NCBI GenBank assembly: GCA_018268755.1 | Contig: JAFDVW010000010.1 | Location: 1 to 38,461 of the forward strand | Length of the DNA stretch: 38,461 nt | Origin: Acidobacteriota bacterium | GTDB lineage: Bacteria; Acidobacteriota; Terriglobia; Terriglobales; Acidobacteriaceae | Direction: 5' to 3' | Part shown: piece after piece, positions 16,601-24,646 of the stretch | Layout: every line of letters starts with the position of its first letter | Position numbering within the stretch: position 1 is the first letter of the stretch | Translations under genes and position numbers: made by a program | The notes under the pieces: generated by a model | What the model saw: only the letters and a program-made list of their open reading frames with translations | What the model was told of the DNA's origin: nothing | Database searches by the model: none

Positions 16601-17406
16601 CCGTCGCCGCTGGCCGAGCTGTCGCAATAGTAGTCATTGGCATTCCCCGAACCGGCGACCGTCGTGATGGTTCCCTGAGTATCCACCTTACGGACGCGCC
16701 CACCTTCATAGTCCGCAATGTAAAGGTTTCCCGTGCTGTCCACGGCCAAGCCATAGGGACAGGTCAGCGTAGCGCTGGTCGCCGGGCCGCCATCTCCTAC
16801 GTCTTGCGTATTGTTGTAATAATCACAACCCGCATAATTCTCAAATGTACCCGCATAGGTCGAGATGGTTCCGCTGGTGGAAATCTTGCGGACAACCTCA
16901 TACTCCGGATCGGACACATACACCGTCCCATCGCTCGCCACCGCAACGCCCCCCAGCCACCCCATCTGGGCGCTGGTGGCAGGTCCATTGTCGCCGCTGA
17001 AACCGGGCGTTCCATTCCCGGCAATGGTTGCGATATTGCCCGGCTGAATGGTCACTCCCGCGACGGTAATGGCGATGTTTTGCCGGTTCACCACTCGTAC
17101 CGAATAGTTCTGACTATCGGCAATGTACAGATTGCCGTCCGCATCGGTAGCTACCGCCCAGGGATAGGACAACTGCGCCGCGGTCGCCGCCGCCCCGTCC
17201 CCGGAATACCCTCCGCTGCCGTTCCCGGCCACGGTCATGATCTGGGGGGAGCCTAGCAGGCTTACCTTCTGAGAAATTGCGTTGTGGGAGACCGGTCTGC
17301 GAATTCCAGCAGCCCATAAGCTGCCGGAGGCTAGGGTGAAGACAAAACAACTCAGGAAGAGATACGTCACCACTCTCGACATCCATCTCTGCGGTGTACT
17401 GTTCAT
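13684..17406 (-). CDS. giant secreted double NHL-propeller protein with HYDIN/Ig-like domains
   Basis: The 1240-residue protein begins with a signal peptide (about 1-33). A first NHL propeller (about 50-430) and a second (about 590-960) are built from repeats of the form GNGxxGYSGDGGPAT..AQL.P.GLA.D..GNLYIAD, each with an IRKVD-type strand. Between and after them are HYDIN/choice-of-anchor-D-like modules ending in TLTVNFTPPSGGNY-like strands, then an Ig-like domain (about 1065-1140). The C-terminus has two hydrophobic segments, the second ending in an LNGCG motif, and a Ser/Thr-rich tail. Such proteins are frequent in acidobacteria; their role is unknown, with cell-surface or matrix binding likely. 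Confidence 0.85.
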   Translation of the reverse strand: MNSTPQRWMSRVVTYLFLSCFVFTLASGSLWAAGIRRPVSHNAISQKVSLLGSPQIMTVAGNGSGGYSGDGAAATAAQLSYPWAVATDADGNLYIADSQNYSVRVVNRQNIAITVAGVTIQPGNIATIAGNGTPGFSGDNGPATSAQMGWLGGVAVASDGTVYVSDPEYEVVRKISTSGTISTYAGTFENYAGCDYYNNTQDVGDGGPATSATLTCPYGLAVDSTGNLYIADYEGGRVRKVDTQGTITTVAGSGNANDYYCDSSASGDGGSATAAVLSCPIDVKLDTNGNIYIADYYSYTVRVVNTQASAITVAGVTIQPGNIDRVAGSGSSGYSGDGGAATDAAIGDIYGLALDSQGNIYLSDFTQSAIRKVDTSGIITTFAGGNGIGYSGDGGDATEAQIGYPVGLAFDGQDNLFVAQYIYPAIREITGNGGKQSADLGSTTVGQNNTQSVRLFINQDVTISNVQANGDFAVVETPNMVLPNARRMSAGEVQLPAKMPAGLAKLIKKSLERAQSMPVRAHTPPSGCVGTFTHGDICTVSVKFTPTKPGPRWFQLWAMDNQENTYTFGLTGTGVGPVAAVTPGIINTPNGGVVNFEVTGIARDGFGNMYVTNYWQHAVWKIDTEGAQTLIAGETGVPGYDGDGGLATSAHLNEPMGLALDSVGNLYIADTLNNAIRKVDVNGIITTVAGDGDFGYTGDGSLATNAELANPLSVLADKQGNLYIGDSFNNVVRKVNLSRVITTIAGDGTGAGENGWNDGSSWIGSGYWGGDNGPATSAQLNMPVGLALDENGNLYIADTLNSAVRKVDSGGTITTVAGLCTEGCTSGYSGDGGPATEAQMVAPFGLAVDAAGDLYISDVNASSVRKVDVNGVITTVALGTQAPVVRSNAQNPFALAKSKKVKAHDVMDVGDGDLATQAQLYVPVFLAVDNSGSFYVTDVAMGRVRIVDATTSKMDFGAIDPHSTSDSQDRILYNAGNATLNFTQLSIAENFNWVENDTPCIETVEAGNSCVLTVNFTPPSGGNYSGSIVLTDDAFNTPQSISLTGVGTEPDYTITADPSSLTIRQGSTGTATLTVTPQYGYTGTIQFSCSGLPAYATCTFSPSSVSFENGGDPATVTLTVTTTGPTVRTSVSAPVLPNQTPGAPLNLWFVPAGLAGVVLFGSKSERRKRGLQRWLPVLFCVALMAGVMVLNGCGSSHHTQQHVTPTGTFSTTVTTSATASGNGGQHNAGISITIVPYNAQ

Positions 17407-17828
17407 GGCGCTTGTGCCAACCTTTCGCTGTTCGCGAAGAATTTTTTCTGGATCGTGACCGTTTTCCGGACGCCCGCTGCGGAACAGGGACCGCTTGCTT
17501 CCTCAAGGAAGCTCATCAGGCTGGTCACAACCTGCGACCGGGGTCAAACAATCGAGGACTGATATGGCAATTGCCCTGCCGTACCCGCGTTACTGTAGTG
17601 TTTTTCGTGTAGCTCTTTGGTAAGAAAGGGGTTGGAATGCGGAGAGAGTGGAACGCAAGAAAGACAGGAAAGACTCTTCTGTCTGAACCCAGGATTCTGG
17701 ATTCCAGCCGCTAGAAAACGAAGAGGAAGGAGTCACGATCTAGCCTTGCCCAGTCGCCTGCTGGGACGGAAAGCCTGTGCGGCGCCGGGTGTCTCGCCCG
17801 CTGCGCCTAGCCACTGGGTCCAACCGCC
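17407..17828. other. 422-base intergenic region, no gene seen
   Basis: I see no supportable gene. On the minus strand, AGACAG/CTGTCT (17662-17684) forms a small hairpin followed by TTCTTGC, which may weakly end the DinB-like gene transcript. The rest should include the promoter and about 100-200 bases of leader for the NHL gene, but no clear -35/-10 pair stands out. Confidence 0.4.
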
Positions 17829-18341
17829 CTACCCCTTCACAATCTTTGCCGTCGTGATCGCCTGCCCCACATGTCGCTGGGTGTGGTCGGCTACATGGAC
17901 CAGCAGCCCTCCCACCGTCGTAGGCAGCTGCCGCCGGCCCACGGCTCGCACCCTCTCCAGCTCCGCGGGAGAAAATGCCCGCACCCGCTTGGCCGCCTCG
18001 GCCAGGCCAGCTTTCAATTCCATAAACACAGCGTCCCTCTCCGCGGCTGGCTCCATTTCCTGCTTCAGCTGGGCCAGCTGCTCCTCGTTGAGCTGCTTCC
18101 CTTCCGCGTAACTGAGCAGCCGGTCCAGGCTGCGCGCAATGTGTCGTAAATGAAAGGCGACCGAGGGCAATGGCCCGGGCCTGGCGTTCAGTTCTTCGCG
18201 TGACAGCGCCCCGCACCAACGCTCCAGGTCTTCTTCCGCCAGCTGCAACGCGTGCAGGACAGCGCGCTGTACCGGGGCCACTTCCGTCAGGGTCCCGCGC
18301 AGCCAGGGCTCAGGATTTTTTGCAGAGGAATTTGCAGGCAT
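17829..18341 (-). CDS. DinB-family (YfiT/DinB-like) protein
   Basis: The 170-residue product is a four-helix DinB-like protein. The metal site pattern is visible: a His in FHLRHIARSLDRLL (near residue 65) and the paired histidines of HVADHTQRHVGQ (near 150-158). Members bind divalent metals, and some are thiol-dependent S-transferases; the substrate here is unknown. The gene is monocistronic or follows the TIG-protein gene by 64 bases. Confidence 0.8.
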   Translation of the reverse strand: MPANSSAKNPEPWLRGTLTEVAPVQRAVLHALQLAEEDLERWCGALSREELNARPGPLPSVAFHLRHIARSLDRLLSYAEGKQLNEEQLAQLKQEMEPAAERDAVFMELKAGLAEAAKRVRAFSPAELERVRAVGRRQLPTTVGGLLVHVADHTQRHVGQAITTAKIVKG

Positions 18342-18405
18342 AGCAGCATTATCCTACCTTGCCGCATGCTGCTTGCGCTGGCCTCCGCGCAGGAAGGAAC
18401 TTGCT

Positions 18406-20877
18406 CTATTGCGCGCTTCGCTGGAAGCGGACCGTCTGGCTGTGCACGCCGTCGGAGGACTCCACCACCAGATCGTCCGGTATATCTTCCAACGTCGCGC
18501 TGCCCCCACGCACAAACCCACGCACTTCCCCGCTCTGAGCATCGCGCAGCATCATTACCGGATAAAGGCCACCATCCCACGTGAGCTGGGCCCGCCTGCC
18601 GCTGAGAAATTGTGAGCGCGTGGCCACTCGCGGCAAAGCCAGCCGCGAAGGCGCCACCACCCGCGCCACTTCCTGCTTCTCCTGCAAAAGGTGAATACTC
18701 TGCACCGAGTTCATGGCCTCGTCGGTCATGGGCACTACGAAAGAGAAAATCCGCAGCGATGTCTCCGGCAGGTCCGCCACTTCGGGCGCGTCAAACGATG
18801 TAGTGGCAATGACATTGCCCATGGCATCGCGCGCCTCCCAGGTATAAGCTCCGGAATCCGGCAGCACGCCGTTCGCCGCCACGCGGAAAGCCGGCTCCAG
18901 CGTCACCACGCCATTCTCAATTCGCCCCCACACCAGCAATCCTTCGCTGGGACCGCCCACTGTCTGCAGCGCGATATCAAAGCTATTGTTCTGGCGGAAA
19001 TTGAGCACCGATTTATAGACGTAATCGCTGATCCACTGGGTGGAGCAATAGCCCATCACATCGGTGTAGGTGGTCGAGACCTTGAGATTGTTGCTGCTGG
19101 CGAATGCGTCCCAGCCGGTCACGCCGATGTAGCCTCCGGCATAGGGATAGTTGGGATCAGGGTTCCCCGCCCCGCCGCAGGGGCTGTGCGGACGATTGAA
19201 GTTGTGTCCGATCTCGTGGGCCAGCACCGAGGGGCCGCTGGAGTAGTCCCACCCCATCGCCGCCGGTAACCCGATAAATCCCAGCCCCGCTACGCCGCTG
19301 TTGTAGCCGACCTTCACCACCCCGTAGTAGTAGCGGTCGGTGACATGATCGGCGGTGCGCTTGGCATAGACCTCATTGAGCACGGTAGACCAGTTCGTGC
19401 CATCGCTGCTCAGACTGCTGGCGCTGGAATTCATGGTCGAGCCCACACTCACATCAATCGCGTCCGGCACCGGATGCAGCCGCTTGGCGAAGTCCACCCA
19501 GTCGGCGGTAGTACGAGAAGGAGAAGAGGTCGTTACCACTCCCGTCTTGCCGTCGCCCGTGTGCACCGGGATCAAGGTCAGCTTCCAGGGATTCAGGGTG
19601 CGTACATCCAGCGTCTCGGAGTAGTGGTTGTTGGTCTTGTCCGATTCCGTGATGGCGCTGCTGGGATCGACATCCGCCGATACTTGTACCCCCGGCTGGA
19701 TCCACGACGACGGCACTGCCGCGTCCCACGACTCATCGACATCGGTATTGATACTGGTCGGCACCGAACCGCCGCTGGCATTGATGGTCAGGGTGTTGGT
19801 CGTGCTGCCATTGATAAACTGCACCCGCACCTGCGGCGTCGCCGTGTTGCTCTGATTTGCCTTCACAAACACGCGCACCCATCCGCTGCGGTCTTTCACC
19901 AGCGGGACCGAGACTCCGGGATAGTCCTGGGTGGCCTGCGTCACGTACAACCCGTCAATGGTCAGGTCCAGCGAGCCGGAACCGGTCGTGACCGTGAAGT
20001 TGGCGGCGGAAGTCGCACTGCCATTCAGCGTGCTGACGGAGATCTTGCCCGTCGTGGCCCCGCTGGGCACATATGCCGATATCTGCGTGCCGCTGTTCAC
20101 CGCAAACGAGGCGGCCGCCATCCCGTTGAACGTCACCGCGGTCGCGCCGGTAAAGTTCGTGCCCGTGATGGTGACCAGGGCTCCTACTTGCGCACTGCTC
20201 GGGGAAAAGCTGGTAATGCTCGGCGTTAAGTTGGCGACGGTGAAATTAGACGAAGAGGTAGCCGTGCCCAGCGGCGTCGTCACCGCAATCTTTCCCGTGC
20301 TCGCGCCGCCCGGGACGATGGCCGTAATCTGGGTCGCGCTATTTACCGTGAACGACGTCGCGGCTGTGCCGTTGAAAGTAACGGCGGTTGCTCCCGTCAG
20401 GTCGGTGCCGGTAATAGTGACAGATGTTCCCACCCCACCGCTCGCGGGACTGAAACTGCTGATCGTAGGAACCGAGACCGTGAAATTTGCGCTGGAAGTC
20501 GCCGTGCCATTCGGCGTCGTCACCGTAACTTTGCCCGTGGTCGCTCCACTGGGCACCGTGGTCGTGATCTGCGTCGCGCTGGCGATCGTGAAGGTCGCCG
20601 ACGTCCCATGGAACGATACCGCCGTCGCCCCGGTAAAGTTTGTGCCGGAGATCGTGACCGGAGCTCCCACCGCCCCGCTCAGCGGGCTGAAGCTGCTGAT
20701 GGTCGGCGCGGTGGAAGCTGGAGGCGCTGGAGTGGAGCCGGTGCCGCCGCCGCAGGCCACCGCCGCCAGCAATAAAGCGAACAGCGCCAGGGCCAGCGCA
20801 TGGACGCCTAAACCACGCGTACGCCTACGCCCTTTTGCATTCGCCGCAGCCGCTGAACTGCTTAATTTTTGGGACAT
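18406..20877 (-). CDS. secreted IPT/TIG-repeat lipoprotein with metzincin-like protease domain
   Basis: A lipoprotein signal (LLLAAVAC, Cys about residue 42) follows a basic N-terminus. Three to four IPT/TIG domains come next, each starting near ISSFSPxSGxVGxxVTITGTNFTGATAV and ending with xxxNFTV (pattern shortened). A CARDB-like adhesive domain then precedes a zinc-protease region. There, HEIGHNFNRPH near residue 550 is an HExxHxxxxxH site with Asn where metzincins usually have Gly, and DVMGY about 65 residues later is a Met-turn candidate. A C-terminal beta domain ends the protein. I chose ATG 20877; a GTG at 20910 would add 11 residues. It is probably an extracellular peptidase anchored to the outer surface. 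Confidence 0.78.
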   Translation of the reverse strand: MSQKLSSSAAAANAKGRRRTRGLGVHALALALFALLLAAVACGGGTGSTPAPPASTAPTISSFSPLSGAVGAPVTISGTNFTGATAVSFHGTSATFTIASATQITTTVPSGATTGKVTVTTPNGTATSSANFTVSVPTISSFSPASGGVGTSVTITGTDLTGATAVTFNGTAATSFTVNSATQITAIVPGGASTGKIAVTTPLGTATSSSNFTVANLTPSITSFSPSSAQVGALVTITGTNFTGATAVTFNGMAAASFAVNSGTQISAYVPSGATTGKISVSTLNGSATSAANFTVTTGSGSLDLTIDGLYVTQATQDYPGVSVPLVKDRSGWVRVFVKANQSNTATPQVRVQFINGSTTNTLTINASGGSVPTSINTDVDESWDAAVPSSWIQPGVQVSADVDPSSAITESDKTNNHYSETLDVRTLNPWKLTLIPVHTGDGKTGVVTTSSPSRTTADWVDFAKRLHPVPDAIDVSVGSTMNSSASSLSSDGTNWSTVLNEVYAKRTADHVTDRYYYGVVKVGYNSGVAGLGFIGLPAAMGWDYSSGPSVLAHEIGHNFNRPHSPCGGAGNPDPNYPYAGGYIGVTGWDAFASSNNLKVSTTYTDVMGYCSTQWISDYVYKSVLNFRQNNSFDIALQTVGGPSEGLLVWGRIENGVVTLEPAFRVAANGVLPDSGAYTWEARDAMGNVIATTSFDAPEVADLPETSLRIFSFVVPMTDEAMNSVQSIHLLQEKQEVARVVAPSRLALPRVATRSQFLSGRRAQLTWDGGLYPVMMLRDAQSGEVRGFVRGGSATLEDIPDDLVVESSDGVHSQTVRFQRSAQ

Positions 20878-20916
20878 CGTAGGACTATTGTTTGGGCTGC
20901 GGCACGCCACCGCAAG

Positions 20917-20942
20917 GCCCCAAGGTACTAGCCCTTTGGGGC
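20917..20942 (-). other. hairpin between esterase and TIG-protease genes
   Basis: GCCCCAA pairs with TTGGGGC around a 12-base loop in the 91-base gap. No T-run follows on the minus strand, so it is at best a weak terminator or an intergenic repeat copy. Confidence 0.35.
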
Positions 20943-20968
20943 TTGTCCCTACGATCGAAACCCGCGCT

Positions 20969-22060
20969 TCACTTTCCCAGATACGCCGCCAGAAACTTCT
21001 TCATCTTCGTCATGGCCTGTTGCGCTTCCGGGGTGGCGAACATCACCCCCTGGAACACATGCGGCATCCCCTCATAAAGGTCCAGCACGGCCGTGCCCCC
21101 GGCGTTATCGATGGCCCGATAATGACGCACAAAATCGCTGAGGAAAATTTCTTTGGTGCCTCCCTGGATCAGCGTCGGCGGAAATCCCTTTGCGTAGTCT
21201 CCATACACCGGGGACACATAAGGACTCTTCTGGTCTTGCGGGTCGGCATAAGCATCCGCGGCCTTCTTGAGCAGCACCTTGTAGTCCAGAATGGGGTCGG
21301 CCCGCCGCAGCGTCACGTAGGTATCGCCGGTCTCGGTAATGTCGGACCACGGCGACCACAACACCACGGCCCCGGGCATAGGATGCCCTTCATCGCGCAG
21401 TTTCAGGATGGATCCCGCCGCTAACCCGCCTCCCGCCGAATCGCCCAGGACGGCAATGTTCTTGGCCGCGTATCCTTCTTTTTCCAGCGCCACCAGCACC
21501 GCCACCACCTGGTCCGTCATCTGCCTCCACTTGGCCGCCGGCGCCAGCGTGTAGTCCACCGAGACGATGCGCAGGCCGGTCTCGCCCCCGACCCAGCCCC
21601 CTAGTCCGAAGTCCCCATTGCCCGTCACATATCCGCCACCGTGCGTGTAAACCAGGACCTTGCCATTCTCGCGCCAGCCTTGAGGAACAATTTCGACCAC
21701 CGGCACTCCCCCCAGGGTCTTCTTTTTGTGCGTGGCTGGATAGCGCTGGGCGAACGCCGCGGTGCGTTTCGCAATCTCCGGGTCTTTTCCGATTTTCAGG
21801 AATTGCGGCGGGGTGTAGTTGCGGATCTTGTTCCAGCCCGCCACATCATTGGGTTCCGGCAAGGGCAGCCCTTGCGGCCCTTCCATGAGCCGCAATACCT
21901 GCTGCGCCTCCGGCGAAACCGTCTCCGGAACGTAGGCCTCATAGTCGGGAGAGTGGTAGACCGTGTTGCCGGCTTCTTGTCCATAGGCCGGCCCGAACCT
22001 CCCTACCCCAAAAATCAAACTCACCACCAGCCAGACCGGCGCAGCGCAGATTCTCCGCAA
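20969..22060 (-). CDS. exported alpha/beta-hydrolase of the HSL esterase family
   Basis: The 363-residue protein has a signal peptide and the hormone-sensitive-lipase family motifs: HGGGY for the oxyanion hole, GDSAGG with the nucleophilic Ser, a catalytic Asp candidate in the later SPVYGDY/LIQGGTKEI region and the His in GMPHVFQ. It would hydrolyse short-chain or acetyl esters in the periplasm. A TTG start at 22060 is chosen because it sits six bases after a perfect AGGAGG and starts the signal peptide (MRRICAAPVWLVVS); the open frame to 22177 has no such site. It diverges from the dehydratase gene and might remove acyl groups from the same substrate. Confidence 0.8.
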   Translation of the reverse strand: MRRICAAPVWLVVSLIFGVGRFGPAYGQEAGNTVYHSPDYEAYVPETVSPEAQQVLRLMEGPQGLPLPEPNDVAGWNKIRNYTPPQFLKIGKDPEIAKRTAAFAQRYPATHKKKTLGGVPVVEIVPQGWRENGKVLVYTHGGGYVTGNGDFGLGGWVGGETGLRIVSVDYTLAPAAKWRQMTDQVVAVLVALEKEGYAAKNIAVLGDSAGGGLAAGSILKLRDEGHPMPGAVVLWSPWSDITETGDTYVTLRRADPILDYKVLLKKAADAYADPQDQKSPYVSPVYGDYAKGFPPTLIQGGTKEIFLSDFVRHYRAIDNAGGTAVLDLYEGMPHVFQGVMFATPEAQQAMTKMKKFLAAYLGK

Positions 22061-22124
22061 ATGATTCCTCCTCACACCCGTGCATTGGCATACTAAGCAG
22101 TCTGGGCCCAGATTCCAGCCCGCT

Positions 22125-22138
22125 TTCAACCTATTGAA
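22125..22138. promoter_or_regulatory. predicted IclR-family operator, copy 1
   Basis: TTCAA-CCTA-TTGAA is a perfect inverted repeat with a 4-base spacer. It lies between the esterase and dehydratase genes and ends 29 bases before the TATAAA (22168-22173) that serves as the likely -10 of the dehydratase gene, so a bound regulator would sit just upstream of a poor -35, as an activator does. Related copies occur at 26691 and 37412. Confidence 0.55.
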
Positions 22139-22222
22139 CCCAGCTCCACCGACTTCCCTGGAAATGCTATAAATCAAACTTCGTGGCGCCCATTCCCATC
22201 CCTTCGCTCGAGGTCAAGATTC

Positions 22223-23383
22223 GTGAAAATCACCAAAATTGAAACCTACACGGTCAGCGCCGGCTGGAAGAATTGGCTGTTCGTGAAGGTGTGTACCGAT
22301 AGCGAGGTTTATGGCATCAGCGAAGCTACCATCAATGGGTTCATCGCCACTACGGAGACCGCCGTCCACGAGCTCTCCCACTTCGTGGTGGGACAGGACC
22401 CGCGCCAGCTGAACCTCATCGTCGACCGCATTCTGACCACCATCGCCGACGTCGGACACATTCATCGTCTGGTGGCGGGGGCGATTGAAGTTGCCTGCTG
22501 GGACATTCTGGGCAAAACTCTGGGCGTTCCCATCTGGCAGCTGCTCGGGGGCAAGTATCGCGATACCGTCCCCGCTTACGCCAACGGCTGGTACCGCGCC
22601 GAGCGCACCCCGCAGAGTTTTCTGGAAACTGCCAAGAAAGTCGTGGCCCAGGGCTTCAAAGCCATCAAGCTCGATCCCTTCGGGACTTCAAAGTGGTTCA
22701 TCAGCCATGCGGAATTGGAGCTGTCCTACGAAATTCTTCGCACCCTGCGCCAGCACTTCGGTCCCGATCTCAAGATCCTCATCGACGTGCACTGCCGCTT
22801 CGCCCCCAGCGAGTCGGTGCGCGTAGCCGAGCGCCTGCGCGATCTCGACCTCTTCTGGTGGGAAGAACCAACCACCATCGAGCGCATCGAACTCACCAAC
22901 CAGATCGCCCGCAAGTCGCCGATTCCCGTCGCCACCGGCGAGCAATTCGACAAAATCGGACACTTTGACACTCTGGCCCACGCCGGCCACGTCAGCATCT
23001 ATCAGCCCGAACCTATGTCGCTGGGCGGCATTACGCGCACCATCGCCGCTGCCAACATTGCCCAGGCCAACGGCGCCTGGGTGGCTCCCCACCAAAGCGG
23101 TGGCCCGGTGGCCACCGCCGTCTGCCTACAACTGGCAGCGGTGATTCCGAATTTCTTGATTCAGGAACACTTCGACGCTTTCAACGATCCCTGGACGCAC
23201 GATCTCGTAACCTGGCGGCCGGTGATCGACCCCGAGACCGGACATCTGCCGATCCCCACCGCACCCGGACTCGGACTGGATTTGAATTTTGACGTGGTGC
23301 GCGCTCACCCTTACGATCGCTCGGCGTTTCTCGACACTTCACAAGTGGGCTGGGAAAAACGGCTGGGGACAAAAGGAACGTAG
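22223..23383 (+). CDS. enolase-superfamily sugar-acid dehydratase (galactonate dehydratase type)
   Basis: The 386-residue mandelate racemase/muconate lactonising enzyme removes water from a sugar acid to give a 2-keto-3-deoxy acid. Metal ligands Asp188, Glu214 (EEP) and Glu240 (GEQ) and the catalytic pair His190 and His290 are each shifted by exactly five from those I know for E. coli DgoD (D183, E209, E235, H185, H285), so the active site is of galactonate/gluconate dehydratase type. Lys149 in KAIKLDPFG is also present. The actual substrate could be a galactonate, fuconate or rhamnonate. Start GTG 22223 has GAGG upstream. An operator-like motif and TATAAA lie before it. Confidence 0.85.
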   Translation: MKITKIETYTVSAGWKNWLFVKVCTDSEVYGISEATINGFIATTETAVHELSHFVVGQDPRQLNLIVDRILTTIADVGHIHRLVAGAIEVACWDILGKTLGVPIWQLLGGKYRDTVPAYANGWYRAERTPQSFLETAKKVVAQGFKAIKLDPFGTSKWFISHAELELSYEILRTLRQHFGPDLKILIDVHCRFAPSESVRVAERLRDLDLFWWEEPTTIERIELTNQIARKSPIPVATGEQFDKIGHFDTLAHAGHVSIYQPEPMSLGGITRTIAAANIAQANGAWVAPHQSGGPVATAVCLQLAAVIPNFLIQEHFDAFNDPWTHDLVTWRPVIDPETGHLPIPTAPGLGLDLNFDVVRAHPYDRSAFLDTSQVGWEKRLGTKGT

Positions 23384-23671
23384 CGGCGTAAGGATGAAAC
23401 CGCGGCCACGGATTTCACAGGTTTGCACGGATCATGCAGGCTCCGCAAATCCTCAGTCCGCGCGATCCATGGCCAGCCTCTCCGCGTCCTCTGCGAAATC
23501 TCCGCGATCTCTGCGTTTTAAGATTTCCGCGGATGCGTCGCCCCCCGCGCATTCAACCGGATGCTCCACAACCCGGATTCCACAGCTGTGCTAACTCTTA
23601 TCCACGAAAATCCGCGCGATCCATGGCCAGCTTCTCCGCGATCTCTGCGAAATCTCCGCGATCTCTGCGTT
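23384..23671. repeat. GC-rich intergenic repeat region with a 115-base duplication
   Basis: Two copies of a 115-base unit (23457-23571 and 23611-23725), 154 bases apart and about 93% identical, hold short sub-repeats such as CTCCGCGATCTCTGCG. The second copy runs into the 3' end of the SMP-30 gene, and the first carries a detached copy of the same coding end. A similar CTCCGCGCCCTCTGCGTTTAAGATTT piece recurs at about 27700-27726, so this is a dispersed intergenic family. Confidence 0.8.
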
Positions 23672-24604
23672 TTAAGATTTCCGCGGATGCGTCGCGCCCC
23701 GCGCATTCAGCCGAATGCTCCACAAGGATGTCGTGGCCCCGATAAATAACGTCTGCCCATCCGACATGCCGAACGAACAATTCGCCGCCGTCTGCGGGGT
23801 CAGAATCTTACCCAGCATCCGTCCCTGCGGACTGAACACCTGCACTCCGTCCCCTGTCGTCACGTAGAGGTTTCCCTCGGTATCCAGCCGGAACCCATCC
23901 GGAACCCATGGCTCAATCACAGTAAACACCCGCGGGTTGGCCAGCGATTTCCCCTCCACCACATCAAAGGCCATCAGCTGATGCGGCCGGAACTCGCCAT
24001 GCGTCCGCCCCGTGTCCCCTACATAAAGAATGGATTCATCCGGCGAAAACGCCAGCCCGTTGGGCTTGTCGAAATCCTCACAAACCGACGCGATCTCTCC
24101 CGTCTGCGGGTCCACGCGATACACCCGGTTGCGCTCCTGCTCCGGCTTGTCGGCGTGCCCGAAGTCCGGACACAAAAAACCATAGTCCGGATCGCTGAAC
24201 CATACCGACCCGTCTGACTTCACCACCACATCATTCGGTGAAGTCAGCCGGCCGTCGCGATAGCGGTCGGCCAGCGTGGTCAGCGAGCCGTCATACTCTT
24301 CACGCACCACCGATCGCCCCCGCGTCAGGCAGGAAACCACCCGCCCTTCGCAATCGACAGTGTTGCCGTTGGCTGTGGCCGCCGGCTGGCGATACACCGA
24401 GACGCCCTCTTTCTCCGACCACTTCATGATGCGGTCATTGAGAAAATCGCTGACGATCAAGTAGCCGCCGCGCTCCACCCAGCACACCCCTTCGGCAAAC
24501 TTGAGCCCGGAATACAACAATTGCAGTTGCGGCTTCGGCCCTAAAATGCGCTCGAACTCATCGGAATACACTTCAAACGACGGCGTGGTCGTAGTTGTCG
24601 GCAT
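23672..24604 (-). CDS. SMP-30/gluconolactonase-family lactonase
   Basis: The 310-residue six-bladed propeller has the metal ligands of sugar lactonases: Glu in FAEGVCW near residue 37, Asn in SPNDVVV, Asn in KPNGLAF and Asp in VPDGFRLD. It would open a sugar lactone to the acid that the dehydratase uses. It is third in the tauD-like, SDR, lactonase operon. Its last 16 or so residues (IRLNARGATHPRKS) lie in the 115-base repeat and may not be the original C-terminus. Start ATG 24604 has GGGAAAA upstream. Confidence 0.82.
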   Translation of the reverse strand: MPTTTTTPSFEVYSDEFERILGPKPQLQLLYSGLKFAEGVCWVERGGYLIVSDFLNDRIMKWSEKEGVSVYRQPAATANGNTVDCEGRVVSCLTRGRSVVREEYDGSLTTLADRYRDGRLTSPNDVVVKSDGSVWFSDPDYGFLCPDFGHADKPEQERNRVYRVDPQTGEIASVCEDFDKPNGLAFSPDESILYVGDTGRTHGEFRPHQLMAFDVVEGKSLANPRVFTVIEPWVPDGFRLDTEGNLYVTTGDGVQVFSPQGRMLGKILTPQTAANCSFGMSDGQTLFIGATTSLWSIRLNARGATHPRKS

Positions 24605-24646
24605 GATGATGTTTTCCCAGTCCTGAAATCGGTCTCGAAAATTGCT

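Noticed and set aside
17410..17500. Possible c-di-GMP riboswitch in the leader of the NHL gene
   Set aside because: A GAAAGG...GCACAAGC string looked suggestive but the conserved GEMM blocks and tetraloop receptor are missing.
17617..18111. 164-residue plus-strand frame
   Set aside because: Mostly antisense to the DinB-like gene and without recognisable features.
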